Translations under genes and position numbers: made by a program | Notes under the pieces: generated by a model | What the model saw: only the letters and a program-made list of their open reading frames with translations | Database searches by the model: none | Told to the model about the DNA's origin: nothing | NCBI GenBank assembly: GCA_037043455.1 | Contig: JAWPHD010011233.1 | Location: forward strand, 21,765 to 85,764 | Reading direction: 5' to 3' | Origin: Cyrtodaria siliqua | Taxonomy: Eukaryota > Mollusca > Bivalvia > Adapedonta > Hiatellidae | DNA: 64,000 bases | Shown here: piece after piece, positions 56,569 to 64,000 of the stretch | Layout: each line of letters opens with the position of its first letter | Position numbering within the stretch: position 1 is the stretch's first letter

Positions 56569-57755
56569 CGCGGCCAAAATTAATTAAGCAATATATATAC
56601 TAGTATACTGAACTGAAGACTAACTTTATCTTTTGGTAATGTGTAGATGACTAACTTTATGGTTTGGTAATTTTGTCGAACTTTCAATTCCTGTGAAAAA
56701 ACAACATTACAGTCATTGACAATTAAAAAAACCCATAACATTTATTGTTTTTCAATTTTTTTTTTCAGAAATATGTTCTTTTAGAAGCTGCATGAACTTA
56801 TTAAACTATTTAATTGACTCATATGCGTTAATAAAGTATGATACTAGTAATAGGGTTTTGTTTTTAATCAAATATAAATCTTGATCATTGAAAATAGCTG
56901 ATATAATTTAATATCAACTAACAACTATAGAGTAACAATAGAAACAATTCTTACTGTATCAAATTGCTCTATATGAGCAGGGTTTGTTTTTAGTTTCCAA
57001 GACAATTTTTAGTTATGATATAAATAAACCATTATTTAAAAAAATATCCTCATGTCTAAATTTTTTTAAATTAAATTTAGTGGGAGAGGCACTACTGAAA
57101 TAGATACAAAACATATTATCATGTCTTGGAAACTTACAAATACATGCAATCATTCATACGATGCTTATTGATCTATGGGAAATCTTTTCACAACCTAACT
57201 AAAGGGCACACTACACTAAATACCATAAGGGTTCTACCTCCTATCATAGGCGAAAGTAATTTCCTATAAAATAGTCCATAATGTTTCTTTGTCATTGCTC
57301 TCGCAGAGTGATTTTATGCAGTCTTTTTTATATAGTGGCTATTTTCCAACCATGATTTTTTTAAATTTCTTGTTCGTGCAAACCAGCTTACCTCCCATTT
57401 GACCGACCTTAACACAATCATATTGCATAACAATAAAGCCTTTATATTGTTTCCATGCCACAAAACGTGTAGTTAATGAAATGCATATTGTCAAAATGAT
57501 GTCAAAATTGCGTGCCCTATTTCAATTTCCTACCGTGGGAAAACGGGCAGTATAAAAATTTGAATATGGGTGTATTGATTAATACTTAAAATATGAGCAT
57601 GAATGCTGCACTAAGTGGACGAAATCCTTCTAAGGAACTATCTCTTGAAATAAATATCAATTCACATTAAAATTGCAATAAATGAGTCTATGTGCTTATG
57701 CTTTGGAGTTCCTTTAATTCTGGGACACATATGTGACTGCAGACTTTAGTAAGTG
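56569..57755. other. Unassigned AT-rich stretch
   Basis: Nothing recognised. Confidence 0.4.
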
Positions 57756-57984
57756 TAAGTGTGAGGTTTGGTGCACCTTAGAACCGGTTTAAACCCCCAG
57801 TGGCCTACTTTGCCACTGACCGTTCCAAGGCGGTAGCCCTATTGTCAACCCTTTTGTGTTTGTGTTGACTTTTGCATTTAATATTGCCTTCTTGTTTGTC
57901 TGTTTGCGTGTTTGTTTCTGTGTTTTGTGGTTGACTGTCCTCCTTGAATGCTACTTTCCCTGTCCGATCTTTTTGTATTTCTTT
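57756..57984 (+). mobile_element. PLE-A 3' terminus, near-consensus
   Basis: GTGAGGTTTGGTGCACCTTA through CTGACCGTTCCAAGGCGGTA to GCTACTTTCCCTGTCCGATC and TTTTTGTATTTCTTT. It is immediately followed by an inverted X repeat. Confidence 0.75.
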
Positions 57985-58352
57985 AGGATATGTTGTCTGC
58001 TTTTTGATACGCAGGCTTCATAACCGCTGCTCCCAACTAAATTCCATTATGTTTATTTCGCTCTTCGGGGCATTTAATTTTATTAGATACTGGGACCATA
58101 CGCCGTACGACATGGGGAGGTAGTGCACTCCATGTCCACCGCCGTATGCATGCCATCTTTGGGATGGTTAAAATGTTGTACTATTGATTTTATAAATATT
58201 GAGGTCTGCTCAACCCGGGGCTAGAGGGCGAGGGCGGTAGCTAGCATATTTCACTACCGCTCATGAACAGTCTCAATCAAACCGAGACTGCAATATTTCG
58301 TATGTGTCGTGCTCGGCCGTTTCCATAGGTCCATTATCATATTATTTTTTAT
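57985..58352 (-). mobile_element. X-family hairpin repeat, inverted copy 6
   Basis: On the minus strand it has all five hairpins in consensus form, including CAGTCTC/GAGACTG and GAGCGGTAG with CTACCGCCCTC (small insertion). Its tail meets the PLE-A terminus with no gap. Confidence 0.8.
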
Positions 58353-58869
58353 CAAACTTGGCAGCACATATTCTGTATAAAAATATGTAAGTGTATTAAG
58401 TCATGCCAGAATTTTTTTTCAAAAGGCACTGTCACAATTCAATTTATAAATCTTTTGCTGTGTAAATAACTAAACCACATTTGGCAATGCCACAAATGCA
58501 CATTTGACCCTGTCCCTGGGTGTAATATATGCTATTTTCCTTTAACTTTAGTTCATTGTTTTCATTAATGTTACAGCAAAAATCTGAATCCTTACATGCG
58601 TCACTAATAGTTTTGAATCTCCATTTATATGGACATTTCTCTTCAGTGAGATATTTGTCTGAATTTTGTCTGAAATAAGACAAACAATTCCTAATTTATA
58701 TGCAGTTAAAATAAGTTGGGTACTCTTACAGTAAGAATGATACATATACAGACCATAATGACTGTTTGGGAGAAAGATCTGTTCTTAGCTTATTGTTTGT
58801 CAAATTTAATACTTGAAGCTTTATAAGTGGTATCAAAAAAGTATAGATTTGATGAACAGTAACATTGTG
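58353..58869. other. Unassigned stretch
   Basis: Overlapping minus-strand frames at 58444-58917 have no domain support. Confidence 0.35.
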
Positions 58870-59176
58870 GCTTTGAAAAAGAATGAATGAATGGTGTTTT
58901 ACGGCACGTCGACACATAAATAGGTCATATTGTGCACAAAAACGGATGAATGATGAAGAAATGAAATGAAATTAATTAAAAATTAATGTAAATATATAAA
59001 TATAAAACTATTTACAAATAAGGGATGATATGGTAGTAATATAAACTATATATATAAATCAACAAATGCCCGAAAACGGGTATATAAAGAAGTAAATATA
59101 TCCAAGAACATATTATAATGATTTATATAGTCTGACTTCCTTCGGGAAATCTAAACCTAGACTTAAATCTATAGTA

Positions 59177-60013
59177 TTAAATAACTTGACGCATAGTATT
59201 AACATTGTAGTACCTTTGACGCATAGGATCAAAGTCTACACATTCCAGCAATATGTGTTTGACCGTTAACGATGCAAAGCAGGGTATACATTCTGGTAAT
59301 TGCTCACCTTGTAATAAATATGAATGAGTATAACGTGTATGTCCTATCCTGCACCGGGCTCGGACAACTTCCTCTCGACGAATGGGTCTAGTAGAATAAC
59401 GCCATTCTCCGAGTAACGGTTTAATTGAATGGAGTTTATTGTTAACTGACAAATCCCAAGCGGCTTGCCAAGAGTTACGAATATATGTGTTAATACAACT
59501 TTTAAAATCAGTATAAGGTAATTTCGTATCAGATATATGTAAACCTAATGCTGCTTTAGCAGCACTATCAGCTCTATCATTACAACGTATTCCTACATGG
59601 CTTGGAAGCCAGCAGAAAATAATAACATTATCAACTGTAAGAGAATTGTACTTTTCTAAAAGTTGAAGCACAACTGGGTTATCATGTTTCATATTACCCA
59701 GTGCTTGAAGAGATGAAATGGAATCAGAAAATATTACAAAATGGTCACCATCAGATTCCTGAATACAATGTAAGGCAAGTTCAATTGCCTTAAGTTCAGC
59801 TGAAAGGATAAAGGCCTTGTCAGGCAGGCGGCTCTCTATGCTGTGTTTGTGAATAACAGCTGCTGCAGCCACCCTATCTCCATCTTTAGAACCATCGGTA
59901 TATATATGTTGAAAGTTACTGTATTTCGATTTAATTTCATTAAATTTGCTTTGAAAGACATTAGGGTCTGTACTGGCTTTATTACTATTACAAAGATCAG
60001 TTGTTGCAAACAC
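59177..60013 (-). CDS. LINE RNase H domain and C-terminal tail (ORF2 fragment)
   Basis: The frame of 278 codons is intact but 5'-incomplete; its first codon is GTG and it reads on into the adjacent G-run, so no true start is implied. The RNase H active-site residues are all present: Asp in YTDGS (residue 40), Glu in SAELKAIEL (73), Asp in FSDSISS (97) and Asp in NDRAD (149), with His in LPSHVGI (139). This domain removes RNA from the RNA/cDNA hybrid in I-clade LINEs. The C-terminal part has GHTRYTHSYLL, a CIPC pair and KHILLEC, a Cys/His knuckle usual at the end of such ORFs. Intact catalytic residues suggest a fairly young insertion. Confidence 0.85.
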   Translation of the reverse strand: MFATTDLCNSNKASTDPNVFQSKFNEIKSKYSNFQHIYTDGSKDGDRVAAAAVIHKHSIESRLPDKAFILSAELKAIELALHCIQESDGDHFVIFSDSISSLQALGNMKHDNPVVLQLLEKYNSLTVDNVIIFCWLPSHVGIRCNDRADSAAKAALGLHISDTKLPYTDFKSCINTYIRNSWQAAWDLSVNNKLHSIKPLLGEWRYSTRPIRREEVVRARCRIGHTRYTHSYLLQGEQLPECIPCFASLTVKHILLECVDFDPMRQRYYNVNTMRQVI

Positions 60014-60018
60014 TAACT

Positions 60019-60045
60019 GGGGGGGGGGGGGGGGGGGGGGGGGGG
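60019..60045 (+). repeat. 27-base G homopolymer
   Basis: An unbroken run of 27 G sits exactly at the inversion junction of the LINE. True length may differ because of sequencing slippage. Confidence 0.8.
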
Positions 60046-60204
60046 CGGATCGTTAAGTCCTCTTGCGACTTTACAGATCTCTTTTCAGATCCAAGCTGGA
60101 CTACGGCTCGATAGTATATGGGTCGACTCGCAAGTCGTACTTGCAGATGCTCGATCCTTTACATAATCAAAGATTATGCCTTAGGTGCCTTTCTTACATC
60201 ACCA
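60046..60204 (+). pseudogene. Inverted RT-thumb segment of the LINE
   Basis: Plus-strand LLRLYRSLFRSKLDYGSIVY, GSTRKSYLQMLDPLHNQRLC corresponds to the thumb of I/Nimb-type LINE RT. It is in reverse orientation to the RNase H frame and ends at the target duplication. Confidence 0.75.
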
Positions 60205-60469
60205 GCTTTGAAAAAGAGATGTGGTTCTAGATGTCTTTTAAAATACATACCCAGCAGGGCATGTACAACTGGCTCTCACTATTGAATATATTGGGGGTAT
60301 ATTTGGTCATCAATATCCATTGTAAATAGGTGCCTTGTTTCATAGATAGATGACATTTTGATCTAATACAGCACAAATCATTATTTGTTTATCATTACTT
60401 TATGGATATATTTCTTTTTATAAAAGTTCATTCCTCGTATGTATTGTCGGCAGCATTCAATCTGTTTTA

Positions 60470-61690
60470 TATCAGAGATCAAGATGTGTCTGCGGATGCA
60501 TACCTTTAATATGTAATACACTCATTCTGTATGGCATTTGATGTTTCTGAGGATGCATGCTGTTAATATGTAACGCACTCATTCTGTATGGCATTTGAAG
60601 TTTCTGAAGATGCGTGCTGTTTATATGTAGCTAAATCATTCTGTATGGCATTTGATGTTTATGAGTATGCATGCAGTTAATATGTAGCGCAATCATTCTG
60701 TATGGCATTTGATGTTTCTGAGGATGCATGCTGTTAGTATGTAACACACTCATTCTGTATGGCATTTGATGTTTCTGAGGGTGCATGCTGTTTATATGTA
60801 GCACAATCATTCTGTATGGCATTTGATGCTTGTTAATATGTAACACACTCATTTTGCATGGCATTTGATGTTTCTTTCTGAGGATGCCTGCTGTTTATAT
60901 GCAACACTTTCATTTTGTATGGCATTTGATGCTTGAAAATATGTAACACACTCATTCTGTATGGCATTTGATGTTTCTGAGGATGCATGCTGTTACTATG
61001 TAACACACGCATCTGTATGGCATGATGCATGCTGTTGATATGTAACACAATCATTCTGTATGGATTTAATGTTTCTGAGTATATATGCTGTTGATATGTA
61101 ATACAATCATTCTGTATGGCATTTGATGATTCTGAGGATGTATGCTGTTAATATGTATGCCAATCGTTTTGTATGGCATTTGATGATTCTGAGGATGTAT
61201 GCTGTTAATATGTATGACAATCGTTTTGTATGGCATTTGATATTTCTGTGGATGCATTCTGTTAATATGTAACTAAATCATTCTGTATGCCATTTGATGT
61301 TTTTAATGATGCATGCTGTTAATTTGTATGACAATAATTTTGTATGGCATTTGATGTTTCTGTGGATGTTTTCTGTTAATATGTAACTAAATCATTCTGT
61401 ATGGCATTTGATGTTTCTGATGATGCATGCTGTTAATATGTATCACAATCATTCTGCATGGCATTTGATGTTTCTGTGGATGCATTCTGTTAATATGTAA
61501 CCAAATCATTCTGTATGCCATTTGATGTTTCTGTGGATGCATTCTGTTAATATGTAACTAAATCATTCTGTATGGCATTTGATATTTCTGAGGATGCATG
61601 CTGTTAATATGTTGCACACTCATTCAGTATGGCATTTGACCCTTTTGCGAAGGCATGCTGATAATATATCCGCTCAAAAAGTGATTATCG
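60470..61690. repeat. 57-bp minisatellite, ~21 copies
   Basis: Unit CATTCTGTATGGCATTTGAT, GTTTCTGAGGATGCATGCTG, TTAATATGTAACACACT with substitutions and some shortened units. It gives spurious minus-strand frames (HQMPYRMIVLHINSMHPQK type). Confidence 0.9.
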
Positions 61691-61735
61691 CATTCGAATG
61701 CATGTTGTTAATATCTACTAAAATCGATCGTTCTG

Positions 61736-61785
61736 GGTCCTATAGAAACCACAGCGTACGAACGCAATGGCATCGTAGGTCCGCC
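61736..61785 (-). mobile_element. ~50-bp PLE-B 3' terminus
   Basis: Plus-strand GGGTCCTATAGAAACCACAG, GCATCGTAGGTCCG is the terminal 50 bp only, just beyond the minisatellite. It shows where PLE-B reverse transcription starts. Confidence 0.75.
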
Positions 61786-61884
61786 ATATAAGAGTCGCTG
61801 CCGTTCCAGAATCGAATCACAGACAGTTCTAAACTGTCAATCATGCTTAAACACAATGCAACAAATAAGATAAACACACGGCGG

Positions 61885-62045
61885 TGTTTTGCTACTGACC
61901 ATTCCAATGCAGTACCCCCTACTGTCAGCTTTTATATGTTTGAGGTATCGCAAACTTTGTTTTTAATTTTACTTTTAATTGTTTTTTTTTAATTGCACGT
62001 TTTTGGTTGTCTCTATTCTGTACAAACTACATTACCTGTTATACC
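61885..62045 (+). mobile_element. PLE-A-like 3' terminus, diverged
   Basis: TGCTACTGACCATTCCAATG, CAGTACCCCCTACTGTC, then TTTTTGGTTGTCTCTATTCT and CTACATTACCTGTT. Same order as PLE-A with many changes. Confidence 0.5.
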
Positions 62046-62159
62046 TACAATAGTAGATCCATCACATCTAACAGGGTGATGCTACATAACAGAGTATCCA
62101 GTCGACCAACACCTCGACCAAGCTCTACCACTTTGGAAAAGAGACGGACATTTAAAAGA

Positions 62160-62760
62160 GAATACTTTTATTTTTAAGCAATACTGAGGGTCATATAGAT
62201 AGAGAGTGTGAAGGCAAGAGTATGAAAAACGTGAGTGGATCAGACATTGTTAACAAAGCGCATTATGTAAACCATATACAGGGATAGTTCACCTAAGAAT
62301 TGGCGAAAGACAGATGATGATAGACGAGAGAAATCACCAGATAACAGAAGGGTATGGGCATTGTGTATGACGGACGGTACATGTTTAAAAAAGATGTTAA
62401 AGTGTTAAGGGATACGGGTTGTAAACTAGAAGTTTTATGGAGGAGTCGAGTTCATAATAGTCAGATGTTAGACAAAATGTATGTGATAATAGCTACAGAT
62501 GGTCAAGCTAGGATTGTTCCAGCAACTCGGGTTACGGTTTACACCCTATATGTTCAACGGGTGTAACCGGGTACAGGTAAATGGTGAATAATCGATTTCA
62601 AGCAGTATGTCCTAGATAGCTCAGCTGGTAGAGCCCCGGTTGAGGAACGATTGTTTCACCACCTGTTATGAAGGTATGGTATTGGACTCGCTTCTCTGTG
62701 ACTTGGTAATCGGCAATATTAGTGGTGCATTAGACAAGCCAGCCATATGTTTGAGCGAAC
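62160..62760 (+). pseudogene. Ty3/gypsy-type gag-protease relic
   Basis: The frame at 62354-62566 contains VKVLRDTGCKLEVLWRS and IVPATRVTVYTLY: the DTG motif with the preceding VLR and the later AR.....T block of Ty3/gypsy aspartic proteases in molluscs. After about 100 bp the protease resumes as EGMVLDSLLCDLVIGNISGA (the D.(I/V)IGN.PGA-type C-terminal block). The gap holds a stop and a tRNA-like TAGCTCAGCTGGTAGAGC. Upstream, EGHIDREC near 62190 resembles the end of a CCHC zinc knuckle with its first Cys residues lost. The element is dead. Confidence 0.6.
62608..62638 (+). mobile_element. Partial tRNA-like SINE head
   Basis: CCTAGATAGCTCAGCTGGTA + GAGC is a perfect-looking D-arm/A-box; no B-box follows. 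It interrupts the protease relic. Confidence 0.5.
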
Positions 62761-62769
62761 GTTCTAAAG

Positions 62770-64000
62770 ATGTTGGGATACTTTCTCATAAGATATATAT
62801 TTGCCTTTGTAATTCAGTCGCTTAAATGGCTACACAGATATGACAAAATACCCATTATAAAGATGCAGTATAATTGGCAACATTGTTCGCGTGTTAACAC
62901 ATTTCTTCTGAAGCATCAGTACTAATCTTAATTATGCTCGAACGGCTCGAACTAAATTACAGTTATCTCACTAATGTGTGGTTAATTTAGCCATAGGTGA
63001 TGTGTCGTGTTGTGATTACTTTCCAAGCTTCTTAAATCAAGATCGCGTTATGTGATGTTCTAAGGACACATAGAGCCCCTCAATTCTGACTATTCTAATT
63101 AAACATTTCTTATCGATTTTCTTTGGCCAACGTATTCGATGTATTGTTCAAAATTATTTTATTGCTGATACATATTTATAAATATTTATCATATTTTAAT
63201 TAAATAAGTTTACAGACAAATATTTCTTAGTAAAGCATTGTGCATGGTTCTTCTGTTATCATGTATTTTAAGCTGAGCCTAATAGAAACGGTATTTTTGA
63301 TTGGAGAGGAATGTCATACAATCACGCAAATCAGTTGTTAAAATCATGTTTACCAGTGTAATGTAATTTACTGTGTACTTGCATTTAATCACTTACTTGT
63401 CAATCTTTTTTTTTTCTCTTTTTTTTTCTTTTTTCAAACAAACATATAAAACTCATTATATTCATATTGTTATAATATTTGACTTTCATACAATAAAATC
63501 TGTATAAAGCGGTAGTCTTAACATTTTTTTAAACATTGAATTGTATGTGTTTTTTTATATTAAATTACATGTATAGCCATTTTTATAAATAAGAAAACAC
63601 TACTGAGTAAGGTACTTTTGTTTTATCGGGGGGAAAGATAGAAAAAAATACAAATGAAAAAAAAAGAAAAGGGTTTAGTTCTTAATTCTCTTGGCCACAT
63701 TTCTCTTACCTAGCTTAATTGTTAATGTATATTTTATCCGATAGTTGTCCGATTCTTGGGCCAAATAAAACCTGAAAACACAAATCTTATGGGGTGAACT
63801 CCTCGCTTGTTTATGCAAAAAAAATATTTTAAAAGGTTCATGTATTTGTTCCATTTTTTTTCAAATGGTTCGAAAGCATTGTTTTGTGTTGCTATACATT
63901 CTAGAATTTTAAACCTGGCAATCTTTATATAATTCTTAAAATTGTAATATTTGTAAACATTATTCTTATATTGTACACACATCAACCAAAAGTTGAAATA
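62770..64000. other. AT-rich stretch without recognised feature
   Basis: Poly-T-rich segment near 63408-63435 and purine runs near 63640-63670. The minus-strand frame at 63734-63985 has no domain support. Confidence 0.4.

Larger units (their letters stand above)
58883..60204 (-). mobile_element. RNase-H LINE (I/Nimb-type) insertion with inverted 5' part
   Basis: Flanked by a 13-bp target duplication GCTTTGAAAAAGA (58870-58882 and 60205-60217). The 3' end has a GAATGAATGAATG (ATTC on minus) tail, a 3' UTR to 59176 and the RNase H frame to 60013. After a G-run (60019-60045) about 160 bp in the opposite orientation encode the RT thumb (plus strand: LLRLYRSLFRSKLDYGSIVY, TRKSYLQMLDPLHNQ). That block normally precedes RNase H on the same strand. 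Confidence 0.85.

Noticed and set aside
60631..61257. Three consecutive minus-strand open frames rich in HQMPYRMIVLHINSMHPQK
   Set aside because: They are the translation of a 57-bp (19-codon) minisatellite; units vary as DNA without regard to codons.

Overview
The window looks like repeat-rich, low-GC (roughly one-third G+C by eye) nuclear DNA from an animal, most likely a lophotrochozoan and probably a bivalve mollusc. Evidence: spliced extracellular PAN/EB/EGF-type exons joined by phase-1 introns, animal LINE retrotransposons with RNase H, Penelope-like reverse-transcriptase relics, tRNA-derived SINE-like modules and many TIR elements. There is no operon structure or other prokaryotic signal. 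The species call is inference.

Host-gene content is sparse. (1) At 9.1-13.5 kb, three exons with matching phase-1 junctions encode signal peptide + PAN-like / EB-like / PAN-like domains; an in-frame stop lies 15 codons before the exon-1 splice site. (2) At 42.1-45.7 kb, two phase-compatible exons end in a Cys-rich EGF-like tail that carries a frameshift. (3) A possible minus-strand signal-peptide exon lies at 1.9-2.1 kb, and a possible minus-strand terminal exon at 45.9-46.2 kb.

Most of the rest is mobile DNA. Two Penelope-like (PLE) families, called here PLE-A and PLE-B, occur as many 5'-truncated copies with fixed 3' ends; several PLE-A copies are joined head to tail. An RNase-H-bearing LINE at 58.9-60.2 kb has an inverted 5' segment and a 13-bp target duplication, the mark of twin priming. 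A second LINE (49.5-52.8 kb) is broken by at least five nested insertions. TTAA-flanked elements (19.7, 34.9 and 36.0 kb) enclose tRNA-like modules. A Ty3/gypsy gag-protease relic lies at 62.2-62.8 kb.

The least explained component is a pair of related repeat families (X and Y) of about 280-380 bp with strings of small hairpins. Stem bases differ between families and copies, but pairing is kept by compensatory changes, as expected for a selected RNA or single-stranded DNA fold. Minisatellites at 17.6, 30.6-31.9, 32.8, 50.1 and 60.5-61.7 kb produce long spurious open frames. Large parts of 1-9 kb, 14-18 kb, 53-55.5 kb and 62.8-64 kb show nothing I can identify.
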